A DNA stretch of 64,000 nt from a virus. The notes beneath the pieces were generated by a model. The model made no database searches. It was not told where the DNA came from and saw only the letters and a program-made list of their open reading frames with translations. The stretch covers positions 1 to 64,000 of IMG/VR virus record IMGVR_UViG_3300027714_000014, one strand, 5' to 3'. Both the position numbers and the translations under genes were made by a program. This document shows, piece by piece, positions 40,149 through 47,597 of this stretch (its first letter is position 1; each line of letters starts with the position of its first letter).

Positions 40149-40301
40149 TTACCAGAACTTTAGTTTCTTAACTGCCTTTGTACTTGCTTTTGCTGTGCGA
40201 CTTATCACGCCAGCAGTTTGATTTGCTGCATTCGTTGTTGCACCAACAACTGCGGCTGGTGTTTCTTTAATTGTTTTTAACTGTTGATTTAACCATCCCA
40301 T
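40149..40301 (-). CDS. 50-residue amphipathic protein
   Basis: MGWLNQQLKTIKETPAAVVG, then Ala/Thr/Lys-rich ASTKAVKKLKFW. Starts with AGAGAAG upstream. Short and amphipathic; may bind membrane or DNA. Not recognised. Confidence 0.5.
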   Translation of the reverse strand: MGWLNQQLKTIKETPAAVVGATTNAANQTAGVISRTAKASTKAVKKLKFW

Positions 40302-40314
40302 TTTTTATCTTCTC

Positions 40315-40578
40315 TCATTTTCCGTCATTTAGATGTATTTTTTCTAAGTCTTTTAATCTTTTTTCTAAATCTGTAAGTTTCCTAGCAACATTCGGATGTC
40401 TTTTTACCCACGCCTCTTCATTAGCAAGTATCTTTATATTTAGTTTTTTCGCAGACCAAGTAAAAATGTCATCTACAATCTTATAAAACCAAATTCCACA
40501 CTTAGTTTCTGAAAACCAACTGTCGGTTGCACTACCAAGTATACTGCCTGCAATACTAGATACAATAAAAATCCACAT
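40315..40578 (-). CDS. Membrane protein with helical tail
   Basis: 87 residues from ATG 40578, 2 nt after the stop of the Cys-rich gene. MWIFIVSSIAGSILGSATDS is a membrane helix; the tail (RKLTDLEKRLKDLEKIHLND) forms a coiled coil. Part of the 38.5-41.9 kb membrane-protein run. Confidence 0.6.
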   Translation of the reverse strand: MWIFIVSSIAGSILGSATDSWFSETKCGIWFYKIVDDIFTWSAKKLNIKILANEEAWVKRHPNVARKLTDLEKRLKDLEKIHLNDGK

Positions 40579-40580
40579 AT

Positions 40581-40703
40581 CTAATCTGGAGTCCCGACAC
40601 AACAAGGACAAAGATCATCTTCTGAACAATCACACATAAGTCCAGCCTCTAAATTTTCACAAGAACAAAGTGGATTTTCACATTCTTCATTTGAGCAACT
40701 CAT
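40581..40703 (-). CDS. Cys-rich 40-residue peptide
   Basis: Nine Cys in 40 residues (SCSNEEC, LCSCEN, MCDCSEDDLCPCC), otherwise acidic. Metallothionein-like spacing could bind zinc or iron-sulfur clusters. The ATG follows AGGAGATTTAA. Too short for most gene callers; no family recognised. Confidence 0.6.
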   Translation of the reverse strand: MSCSNEECENPLCSCENLEAGLMCDCSEDDLCPCCVGTPD

Positions 40704-40713
40704 TTAAATCTCC

Positions 40714-41175
40714 TTATTCTGGTTTAGCAGATGCTGGCCAACTACCAAACATTCTGACTGACCAATATGCAGAATACATTTTAAATTTTGAAACTCTGGG
40801 ATCAGCCGATTTCATTCCCAACAGGAAAACTTTATCAGACAATTTTCTTGCAGCACGCCATGTCTTCTTATTCATACCATCGGTGTGATAATATTTTCTC
40901 AGGGTAGCATATAAGTGGTCATGAATAACCGCTGCCCTTGCGACATCCCAAGGCGATAGAACTGCCCAACAGATTCGAGGAACAGATGCAAGATCAGTCT
41001 TCATTCCTGTTTTACAAGTAATTCTTCCTGTACCAGAAATGTTTGCGCCTATTTTATGCAAAGTTCCAATCTCGGCTGATGTTAAATCATCCATTACAAG
41101 AGACAGTGTTTTCTCCAACACCCAAGTTTTGGGTGGTGTGAACTCTGCGTGAATTTTTCCGTTGAACTTGTTCAT
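40714..41175 (-). CDS. DUF1353 family protein
   Basis: 153 residues. TDLASVPRICWAVLSPWDVA and AAVIHDHLYATLRKYYHTDG are the DUF1353 core, found in many tailed phages, often near lysis or tail genes. Function unknown. Overlaps the o-spanin-like gene by 4 nt. Confidence 0.85.
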   Translation of the reverse strand: MNKFNGKIHAEFTPPKTWVLEKTLSLVMDDLTSAEIGTLHKIGANISGTGRITCKTGMKTDLASVPRICWAVLSPWDVARAAVIHDHLYATLRKYYHTDGMNKKTWRAARKLSDKVFLLGMKSADPRVSKFKMYSAYWSVRMFGSWPASAKPE

Positions 41176-41585
41176 TTCTTCTCCTGTTCTTCTTTATTCT
41201 CAGTTTTTGTAACTGCCTTCTCGTAGTATACAATAACTTGCTTTTGCTGATCAATAAATCTTTTAAGCTCTGCCATATTATATGCGATAGTTTCATAGTC
41301 TCTAACACTTAAAGCATAGAATAAAAAATCACCATTTTCCTTAATAAATCTTTCTTTGAATTGATCAAACGTATCCTCTGTAACAACATAAAAATGAACA
41401 TTATTCATTTTTACAGGGCGAGGTCTATTCTGTACAGGTATGTTTCTCTCTATCTCAATAGTCTTAACCTGTACTGGTAAAACATCCTTCCAACTACTAC
41501 AACCACTACTTAACAAAAGGAGTGGGAAGAGCAGGCTCAGCCCCAGATATTTTTTCCAACGATCTAAATAATTTTTCTGTTCCAC
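41172..41585 (-). CDS. Outer-spanin-like lipoprotein
   Basis: 137 residues, probable GTG start at 41585. Lipobox LLLLSSGC after a hydrophobic signal (YLGLSLLFPLLLLSSGC), then periplasmic helical part (FYVVTEDTFDQFKERFIKEN; NMAELKRFIDQQKQVIVYYE). It begins inside the end of the preceding gene, as Rz1 does in Rz. Together they could fuse inner and outer membranes at lysis. Larger than lambda Rz1, similar to T4-type spanin subunits. Confidence 0.7.
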   Translation of the reverse strand: MEQKNYLDRWKKYLGLSLLFPLLLLSSGCSSWKDVLPVQVKTIEIERNIPVQNRPRPVKMNNVHFYVVTEDTFDQFKERFIKENGDFLFYALSVRDYETIAYNMAELKRFIDQQKQVIVYYEKAVTKTENKEEQEKK

Positions 41586-41913
41586 GATTTATCTTCTTTT
41601 CTACTAAGCCTGGTTTTTTTAAACTCAATGTTGCCAAGTCATGTTTGCGTAGTTTATCTATTAAAGTATTCTTATATTCGTTTGATTTTTCCAACCTTGT
41701 TTGTAGTTCTCTATTTAGGGTATCAAATTTTTCCCTGTCTGCAATCAATGTGTTAATAGTATTATCCTGAGCTGCTTTTGCAGCCATAACCTTTGCATTG
41801 TTTTCTGTGAGAATTTGTATCCTTGACTGTGTGTCCTTATAGTAATAGTAACCACCATAGACTACACCACCAACAAGTCCAACGACCATTATGAGCATAT
41901 ATAATTTAAGCAT
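41506..41913 (-). CDS. Inner-spanin-like protein
   Basis: 135 residues. N-terminal anchor MLKLYMLIMVVGLVGGVVYG, then a long coiled coil (NAKVMAAKAAQDNTINTLIA, REKFDTLNRELQTRLEKSNE) facing the periplasm. The out-of-frame lipoprotein gene starts 80 nt before its end: nested Rz/Rz1 geometry. Overlaps the upstream stop by 1 nt. Confidence 0.7.
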   Translation of the reverse strand: MLKLYMLIMVVGLVGGVVYGGYYYYKDTQSRIQILTENNAKVMAAKAAQDNTINTLIADREKFDTLNRELQTRLEKSNEYKNTLIDKLRKHDLATLSLKKPGLVEKKINRGTEKLFRSLEKISGAEPALPTPFVK

Positions 41914-42416
41914 TATTTATCTGACCTCTTTTTGGATTGGAAACTTTCAAATGACAATTTAGGGTCAGATGTCATAAAACCTTTTTTTCTCATAACAGTT
42001 TTAGCAACCAATTCTATTTCGTTATTTTTGTAGTTAAGAATAAAGGGCATGTTAATGTCAGTTTTCATATCATTGATGACTGCTTCAGCATCGTCTGGCA
42101 TCTTAGAAATCTTCTTACCATATTTCTTATAGGTCTGTTTGAACAAACGAACCAATTCAGATGCACTTATCTGAGACATATTACGAGCATCATTTACCCT
42201 ATCCATAAAATGTTTAGTAAACTCTACATCAATACCAAGTGAGGAAAATACCTTGTCAGCATACCTCTCAACTTGATCTAGATCAGACTTTGTAATTGGT
42301 TTACCCTTCTGAGCAAACAAAGCTTGGTTATATGGAGGAATATCTCCTAAGTCAGCTACTGGTTGAATGCCACCAGCAGAAGGACCAATACCTATATATT
42401 CCTTAAATAGTTTCAT
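41913..42416 (-). CDS. Conserved T4-like virion-region protein
   Basis: 167 residues. Starts MKLFKEYIGIG (like other capsid-targeting-type starts but without the Glu cut site). Core: GIDVEFTKHFMDRVNDARNM, SASELVRLFKQTYKKYGKKI, MPFILNYKNNEIELVAKTVM, RKKGFMT. I recall this as a family in marine T4-like phages, role unknown. Overlaps the next gene by 14 nt. Confidence 0.7.
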   Translation of the reverse strand: MKLFKEYIGIGPSAGGIQPVADLGDIPPYNQALFAQKGKPITKSDLDQVERYADKVFSSLGIDVEFTKHFMDRVNDARNMSQISASELVRLFKQTYKKYGKKISKMPDDAEAVINDMKTDINMPFILNYKNNEIELVAKTVMRKKGFMTSDPKLSFESFQSKKRSDK

Positions 42417-42696
42417 CTTTTGATCCTATGATGTCCTCTACAAACTTACTCTTTCTCATCTCCAATCGTTTTAGTCTTTGTGATTCTAATTTTGCACGAT
42501 GTTCACGATAAGATTTTGTTCGTCCATCAATTAAAGTATCTTTCTTTTTCTTTTTCTTGCCTGGTTCTCCACTGCCAGGATAATCTGGATGATCAACACC
42601 AAGTCCAGCAATAGCACCACCGCCAGCTGAATTTGTAGGGGCATCCTCTTCAATGGGTAATCCATTACGAGGGCTTACTTCGTTCCATGTTTTCAT
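42403..42696 (-). CDS. Small basic protein with MKTW start
   Basis: 97 residues. MKTWNEVSPRNGLPIEEDAP, Gly-rich middle, then KKKKKK and a helical basic tail (REHRAKLESQRLKRLEMRKS). The start resembles, weakly, the capsid-targeting type. Probably a packaged basic protein; overlaps both neighbours. Confidence 0.6.
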   Translation of the reverse strand: MKTWNEVSPRNGLPIEEDAPTNSAGGGAIAGLGVDHPDYPGSGEPGKKKKKKDTLIDGRTKSYREHRAKLESQRLKRLEMRKSKFVEDIIGSKDETI

Positions 42697-43316
42697 TGGT
42701 CTAAATCCTCTAAACTAACATATATCTTTTCTTGTGTTTTAATATGAATAACGGGAAATATTTCTACACCCAATATAGTATCAACAGGAGGCTCATCTTC
42801 AAAAGTAACAACTTTATCACCCTTCTTTGCAGTTAAAGATTCTTCCTCTGTATTCAAAATATCAGCATTTAAAATGTATTCTCCTTTAGGTAAAATATCA
42901 CCAAATCCAATAACATCTTCACTAATACTATCGTCGATTTCAAACTCAGATGTGAGATACTTCATAAACTCTTTCTCAAATACGTCTGGGTCATCCACGG
43001 ATTCCTTAAACGTATCTTTGAGAAGAAACAGTGCAGCAGCATAAGTTCCTAATTTTGTTCGTAAGCCAGGAACTTTACCCATCAATTTTTTAATATTAAA
43101 TACTAATTTATGAAGAACTGTATATGCAGCCTTTTCTTCTGATGTATTTAAATTCTTTGGCCTCTTATCCCAAGAACCCGTTTTGGGTTTAGGAGGAATT
43201 ATACGATTTCCATCTTCGTCAATAATACCCAATTTAAACGCTGGTGTATCCTTAAACGGAGTTACCAATAACTTGATAAAACGGTATGTAACAAATAAAT
43301 CTATCGCTCTTCCCAT
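42693..43316 (-). CDS. Conserved T4-like virion-region protein
   Basis: 207 residues. FVTYRFIKLLVTPFKDTPAF, LGIIDEDGNRIIPPKPKTGS, NTSEEKAAYTVLHKLVFNIK, KKGDKVVTFEDEPPVDTILG. Gene order (this, 43316, 43678, each overlapping by 1-4 nt) suggests co-assembly. Family recalled from cyanophages, role unknown. Confidence 0.68.
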   Translation of the reverse strand: MGRAIDLFVTYRFIKLLVTPFKDTPAFKLGIIDEDGNRIIPPKPKTGSWDKRPKNLNTSEEKAAYTVLHKLVFNIKKLMGKVPGLRTKLGTYAAALFLLKDTFKESVDDPDVFEKEFMKYLTSEFEIDDSISEDVIGFGDILPKGEYILNADILNTEEESLTAKKGDKVVTFEDEPPVDTILGVEIFPVIHIKTQEKIYVSLEDLDQ

Positions 43317-43678
43317 TATAGTTTCCTTAGCGTGTCCAAAACTTTTTCATCTTCTGCAATCTCAGACATTTCTCCCTCTCTCAATAAATTAAGAAAAAGT
43401 AAAAACGACTTTAGTGTTCTCCAATATTCTGGTTGAATTTTAAACAGAAGCAATGTAACACATGCATCTGGCCCAAACAAATTATTAAGCACAATAATAT
43501 GATTCAATAGAAGACGTTCTTTCAAAATTTTATATTCAAAATACTTCCTAAGCAATCGTTTGATATACTTAAATCGTTTCATATCATCATGAAATTCTGC
43601 TTCACTTTCACAATGTGGATTTTCATAATGACGTATAGCAAACATATTAACGTTTGCTTTAGTTATCTTCTCATACAT
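43316..43678 (-). CDS. Conserved T4-like protein (DUF7207-like)
   Basis: 120 residues, all helical: MYEKITKANVNMFAIRHYEN, MKRFKYIKRLLRKYFEYKIL, KERLLLNHIIVLNNLFGPDA, ACVTLLLFKIQPEYWRTLKS. Looks like the DUF7207 group of T4-like phages; role unknown, probably head or neck related by context. Confidence 0.7.
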   Translation of the reverse strand: MYEKITKANVNMFAIRHYENPHCESEAEFHDDMKRFKYIKRLLRKYFEYKILKERLLLNHIIVLNNLFGPDACVTLLLFKIQPEYWRTLKSFLLFLNLLREGEMSEIAEDEKVLDTLRKL

Positions 43679-44106
43679 TATGCAATTTTGGCTCTGAGCC
43701 TACATTGGTTAGTTTCCGTCATTTCATAACTAATGTTTAAGCTCAATCCACCTTCAATATTATTACTGATTCCATCATCTTCTAAAAATTCGTTATGAGG
43801 AGTATCTACATCCTTACCAAATCTTCCACCAAACAAAGTCAAAGGCAAACTAAATGAACCATTCGATTCTGTCATGTTAGGATATGGATCAAATGTCAAT
43901 CCAATTTTACTCAAAGAACTACGAGTCAGAGTAAGTTTTGCTTCTGGATCAAACTGATCTCCTTCAAAAATTCTTCCAACTATAGCATTAAGTTTTTTAA
44001 CAACTTCTGTAGTCAAATATCCCTGAGAGGGATTTCTTCCATAAGTTGGCTCATTTGGGATTTCTGGTTGTCCCGCCTCAGCCATAAATTTACTGAATTT
44101 TTTCAT
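43678..44106 (-). CDS. Conserved protein with capsid-targeting-like start
   Basis: 142 residues. MKKFSKFMAEAG fits the T4 capsid-targeting pattern with M-A-E in the place of the I-A-E cut site. The body is beta-rich: TLTRSSLSKIGLTFDPYPNM, SFSLPLTLFGGRFGKDVDTP, GLSLNISYEMTETNQCRLRA. Overlaps small gene 44090-44245. Tandem late promoters lie just upstream. Confidence 0.68.
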   Translation of the reverse strand: MKKFSKFMAEAGQPEIPNEPTYGRNPSQGYLTTEVVKKLNAIVGRIFEGDQFDPEAKLTLTRSSLSKIGLTFDPYPNMTESNGSFSLPLTLFGGRFGKDVDTPHNEFLEDDGISNNIEGGLSLNISYEMTETNQCRLRAKIA

Positions 44107-44245
44107 CGTTACTATCCTCTTCTATTGGGGGCTTTGTTCGAATCTGTTCTTCTAAGAACTCTGCTTCTTTTTCTTCGACAATCTGGGGCTTTGTATAACT
44201 AACTTTAATTTTGTTATACCCTTTAATCTCTTGTAAAATTTCCAT
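44090..44245 (-). CDS. 51-residue acidic protein
   Basis: MEILQEIKGYNKIKVSYTKP then a Glu-rich tail (VEEKEAEFLEEQIRTKPPIE). GGAGAG precedes ATG 44245. First gene after the tandem late promoters at 44263-44280. Likely a small virion or assembly protein; unrecognised. Confidence 0.6.
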   Translation of the reverse strand: MEILQEIKGYNKIKVSYTKPQIVEEKEAEFLEEQIRTKPPIEEDSNDEKIQ

Positions 44246-44262
44246 TTTATCTCTCCACATTC

Positions 44263-44280
44263 TATTTATATCTATTTATG
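44263..44280 (-). promoter_or_regulatory. Tandem late promoters
   Basis: Minus strand CATAAATA (44280-44273) and TATAAATA (44270-44263), 10 bp apart, in front of the 41.9-44.2 kb virion-region operon. Confidence 0.65.
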
Positions 44281-44934
44281 TCATTCAATTTTTTCAAATT
44301 TGATTCTATAGGTGTAACTATTATAAAAATCAGTTGAATCTTTGCCTGGTTCTTCGAAATTAACTAGTGCATTCCATGACAAACTAATCCTCTGTCCCTT
44401 AATTTGTAGAGGAGCATGTGCATGATATAGAGGGGATTGCCATACAATCATAGTATCCTGTACAGTAGGAAATCCAAGTTTATTAGTTGTATTTGGGTGG
44501 TTGACTGCATACTGCTCACTCAATGATATAAACGGATTTTGATCACTTGGACGAGCTCTATGAAACTCTAACGGGGGATGTTCTGGCAAAGTTTGAACAT
44601 AGTATGTGCCACTAATAATTGAATTGGGGTGTGAGTGTACAGGTTGACTGCCACCTCGTTGATTTACATTTAACCAACTCTCTGTTACAAAATGCTCTGA
44701 GTATTTCATGAAAATCTCATTCGTAAGATAGTCATCAATACAGGTTTTCACCCAATCATGCAATTCTGTTAGAGACTCATGTAACAACACATTGTTAAAT
44801 TTTTCACTACGCCATTTGTTTGAGCCGAAATGTTTTTTTGTTGGAAAGTTTTTGAGATCAAATGTCTCTGAAAATTTGGTGGGACTTTCGTAAATCTTTA
44901 CCACACCAGCTGGGAATATTGGAACTCCACTCAT
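44281..44934 (-). CDS. 2OG-Fe(II) oxygenase, TIGR02466-like
   Basis: 217 residues, paralogue of 13199-13903. Shared start PIFPAGVVKIYESP; ESWLNVNQRGGSQPVHSHPN with the first His group, SIISGTYYVQTLPEHPPLEF, IVWQSPLYHAHAPLQ with the distal His, and GQRISLSWNALVNF with the Arg. Flanked by a terminator and late promoters, it may be made with structural genes. Confidence 0.8.
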   Translation of the reverse strand: MSGVPIFPAGVVKIYESPTKFSETFDLKNFPTKKHFGSNKWRSEKFNNVLLHESLTELHDWVKTCIDDYLTNEIFMKYSEHFVTESWLNVNQRGGSQPVHSHPNSIISGTYYVQTLPEHPPLEFHRARPSDQNPFISLSEQYAVNHPNTTNKLGFPTVQDTMIVWQSPLYHAHAPLQIKGQRISLSWNALVNFEEPGKDSTDFYNSYTYRIKFEKIE

Positions 44935-44962
44935 AATAACTCCTTACATTATAAAGAAAAAA

Positions 44963-44982
44963 GGGAGGGATAAATCCCTCCC
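44963..44982 (-). terminator. Rho-independent terminator after 45009 gene
   Basis: Minus strand GGGAGGGA-TTTA-TCCCTCCC followed by TTTTTTCTTT: an 8-bp GC-rich stem and T-run, ending the 45009-45491 transcript before the oxygenase gene. Confidence 0.9.
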
Positions 44983-45008
44983 CTTCTCGTAACCAAATAT
45001 CGACGGAA

Positions 45009-45491
45009 TTAACCGTTAGCGATATCAATAAGATCAGCAGGAATATCGGCGCCAACATCAGCGAATCCAATAATTGCCCACTTAGCACCCGACCACATCA
45101 ACATGGCAGTGTCGCCATCGTCAACAAAGTTCAAGTCAGCAAAACCCATTGGGTCAGCTGGGGTCATGACAGAAGCACCACCATCCGTATCATGGATGAT
45201 AACTTTAATCTGTCCAACAACTGTTCCGTCAGCAAGCGTTGTTGCGTTTGAACCAGCAGTCTGAAGCAAAGTAACAGCAGTTGCAACCGAAATCGCAGTC
45301 TGTGTACCATCAGAAATATCTTCAATGGAGTTCGAGAACCCAATGAAAGAAGGAAGGTTGTTAATGAAGTTAGTCACTGAAACCTTCTTGTTAATAGGTG
45401 TGCCCGTAGGGTCATCGACCACATGGAGCAAATCAGCACCAGCAATACCTGTGGACAGGTCTGTTAGGGCTGTAATTTTCTTATCGGCCAT
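45009..45491 (-). CDS. Virion structural protein, cyanophage-type
   Basis: 160 residues. MADKKITALTDLSTGIAGAD, LLHVVDDPTGTPINKKVSVT, NFINNLPSF recur in many marine-phage structural proteins (a head-fibre or decoration-type start). C-terminal half: beta-rich with GQIKVIIHDTDGGASVM and TAMLMWSGAKWAIIGF. Strong AAGGAG site and terminator suggest high expression. Confidence 0.72.
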   Translation of the reverse strand: MADKKITALTDLSTGIAGADLLHVVDDPTGTPINKKVSVTNFINNLPSFIGFSNSIEDISDGTQTAISVATAVTLLQTAGSNATTLADGTVVGQIKVIIHDTDGGASVMTPADPMGFADLNFVDDGDTAMLMWSGAKWAIIGFADVGADIPADLIDIANG

Positions 45492-45552
45492 TTTGGCGTC
45501 TCCTTATATTAACCCACTGAATTGTGGGAATGTTACTGAGAGTATGAACGCA

Positions 45553-45753
45553 TCATCCCTCATCACTTGATTCATTACCAAGATTTTTAAGAAAATCGTC
45601 ACATTGCTGGACGGCACCTAAAAGTGCGTTTTGCAATGCAACGTTTTCTAATTTCTTACTTTCCAGTTCGTTTCCTTGAAAACGAACCTTATTCAAATCT
45701 TCTAGAAGAGCTTTTTTTCGTTCTTCAATCGCTTCTTTACTAATCATAATCAC
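45553..45753 (-). CDS. Small coiled-coil protein
   Basis: 66 residues (or 64 from the second ATG). SKEAIEERKKALLEDLNKVR, ELESKKLENVALQNALLGAV then CDDFLKNLGNESSDEG. A typical short chaperone or clamp-like helix found near phage structural genes. Late promoter directly upstream. Confidence 0.65.
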   Translation of the reverse strand: MIMISKEAIEERKKALLEDLNKVRFQGNELESKKLENVALQNALLGAVQQCDDFLKNLGNESSDEG

Positions 45754-45777
45754 TCCATTATTAAGTTGTTGTATAGT

Positions 45778-45785
45778 TATTTATA
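45778..45785 (-). promoter_or_regulatory. Late promoter
   Basis: Perfect TATAAATA on the minus strand, 24 nt before ATG 45753. Confidence 0.65.
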
Positions 45786-45793
45786 ACGATTTA

Positions 45794-47023
45794 TTAAGCG
45801 GCTGCAACAGTTACACCATTTAATACAAATGCAGAACCAGTAGATGTTCCTGCCTGACTGTAGAAAGCAATGTCACTAGTACGAGCTTCTGCAAGAACAC
45901 CCTCATTCTCGTCAGCCGAAGAACCATCAGTTGCATCGAATACAATTCGATCTTCTCCAGTGTCCGTAGTACCTTGTTCCTGTTGACCGATATAAACCGT
46001 TGTATCTCCACCCGTGAAAGGTATGCCGGAAACATCAGTTGCACCATCAACACCTTCAAGTATGAAGTCAATACTCTCGCCTTGAACACTATCGTGTCCA
46101 TCAGCAGAGAAGTTTAGAATAACATCGTTTGCAACAATAATTGCATCACTAACTGTAACACTTGTTTGTGATGCAACAGCAGTAACGGTAAGTGATCCGT
46201 CTTGTGACAAAGCAGTACTTCCTTGAGCATCTGTCAATGGTGTTGCATTAGCTTGTCCATAAACTTTCATACCCACTGCAATTGTACCAGAGTTACCATC
46301 TAGAACCAAAGTAGTTGTTGCTGTTGTAATCGCACCATTTACCGTTGCGACAATAGCAGCAACAGAGTCGAGAACAATTCTACCAGCAGGAGCAGCATTA
46401 GTACCACCTTCTTGTCTCATTGCCAGTACTGATACACCATCTTCTTCAGACATATCAGCACTACCATCGAATACGATACCCGCTTCACCAGCAGTTACAC
46501 CGTCACCAACACCAGAACCATTCAGTCCAATAAATCCAGTTGCAGCATTTGTTTGTGCAGTACCTCTGAATGTAATCTCGTTGGTTCCAGAACCACTAAA
46601 GTACATTGCAGCAATTGTGCTGTCCTCTACCATGTCTGTTACACCCAAACGGGACAACAGAATGTATGCCTTGTTTGTAATAGTTTGGTTGGCAGAAAAT
46701 GCAGCAGAAGTCATATCAACTGCCTCATCGAATGTTATCCGAACATCGAATGTTCCTACATTACCAACCGCACCTGTATCAAAGTCGATACCAACAACTG
46801 TTGCAGTACCACGAATGGCAGCAAGGTTACGAATACAAACCAAAACTTCAGGCTGTGCAGCTTTATTATCGTTACCTGATGCACCTGTGCCTGGGGTCAA
46901 TCCCCAACCACCGGCGACTGCAATAGCGTCTTCTCTCGCTCCCATTGACCCAGATGCATTTGAATCAACTGGTAGGAACTTAGGCCGACTCTCAGCAGAT
47001 GTCGAACTTCCCCATAAACCCAT
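45794..47023 (-). CDS. Virion structural protein, Gly/Ala/Thr-rich
   Basis: 409 residues. MGLWGSSTSAESRPKFLPVD and AREDAIAVAGGWGLTPGTGA resemble abundant structural proteins of marine T4-like phages. Then repeated beta segments with short acidic loops (IVFDGSADMSEEDGVSVLA; IVLDSVAAIVATVNGAITTA; SVQGESIDFILEGVDGATDV). Probably head decoration or a fibre-like protein. AAAGGAGAAA precedes the ATG. A palindrome ATATTCTTGCAAGAATA lies in the leader. Confidence 0.72.
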   Translation of the reverse strand: MGLWGSSTSAESRPKFLPVDSNASGSMGAREDAIAVAGGWGLTPGTGASGNDNKAAQPEVLVCIRNLAAIRGTATVVGIDFDTGAVGNVGTFDVRITFDEAVDMTSAAFSANQTITNKAYILLSRLGVTDMVEDSTIAAMYFSGSGTNEITFRGTAQTNAATGFIGLNGSGVGDGVTAGEAGIVFDGSADMSEEDGVSVLAMRQEGGTNAAPAGRIVLDSVAAIVATVNGAITTATTTLVLDGNSGTIAVGMKVYGQANATPLTDAQGSTALSQDGSLTVTAVASQTSVTVSDAIIVANDVILNFSADGHDSVQGESIDFILEGVDGATDVSGIPFTGGDTTVYIGQQEQGTTDTGEDRIVFDATDGSSADENEGVLAEARTSDIAFYSQAGTSTGSAFVLNGVTVAAA

Positions 47024-47078
47024 TGTATTTCTCCTTTTATTCTTGCAAGAATATTAAGTTTCTTTCTTTCTATTTAGG

Positions 47079-47597
47079 TTATTTAAACCCTAGACGCTTC
47101 AACTCACTAATGGTTTTAGAGACATTTGTGTGGTGTATACTGATCCCACCAGCTGTTTCCCATTCTTTTGTATTTTTAATATAATCATCAATTAAGACGT
47201 TTGGTTTCCCACCCGTCATAGCATATTTTTTCTTATCAGCTCGTTTAACTAGATTAATATTTGACCTTTTCCAGTTAGTATTCTTAGACAACCATTTCAT
47301 CTTACCATTTTGTGAAGATGGATCACGGCCAGAATAAGCAGACAAGACTTTTGGGTCATATTTTTCAATATAACTGTATAGTTTCTTTGCACCCGGCATC
47401 CAATCAAGATTAGCCCAAAATCCTTTAGTCTGATTAATCTTGTTCCAACGGTCATCTTTATCTGTAGTTGCAAAATCACCACCAATGGCAGCCTCTGCAC
47501 CTCCCATAAAGTCAACCAAAACTTGATCTAAATCACAATAAATGTTTGGTAGATCATCTTTAGCTTCTACCGTTGTCATATTTCTCAACGTTTTCAT
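47079..47597 (-). CDS. HAD-type 5'(3')-deoxyribonucleotidase
   Basis: 172 residues. DLPNIYCDLDQVLVDFMGGA has the HAD motif D-x-D-x-V (Asp22, Asp24); VLSAYSGRDPSSQNGKMKWL and KPNVLIDDYIKNTKEWETAG are motifs II and IV. Hydrolyses deoxynucleotide monophosphates in related enzymes, adjusting pools. N-terminus MKTLRNMTTVEA is weakly capsid-targeting-like. Own promoter inside the upstream gene. Confidence 0.85.
   Translation of the reverse strand: MKTLRNMTTVEAKDDLPNIYCDLDQVLVDFMGGAEAAIGGDFATTDKDDRWNKINQTKGFWANLDWMPGAKKLYSYIEKYDPKVLSAYSGRDPSSQNGKMKWLSKNTNWKRSNINLVKRADKKKYAMTGGKPNVLIDDYIKNTKEWETAGGISIHHTNVSKTISELKRLGFK

Noticed and set aside
45511-45530. CCCAC-AATTCA-GTGGG hairpin as a terminator before 45009-45491
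   Set aside because: Only 5 bp, no T-run, and it lies just upstream of the ribosome-binding site; it may affect initiation but is not a convincing terminator.
46553-47057. Plus-strand ORFs of 108 and 158 codons opposite the structural protein at 45794-47023
   Set aside because: Antisense to a clear virion gene, low-complexity translations, no start signals.
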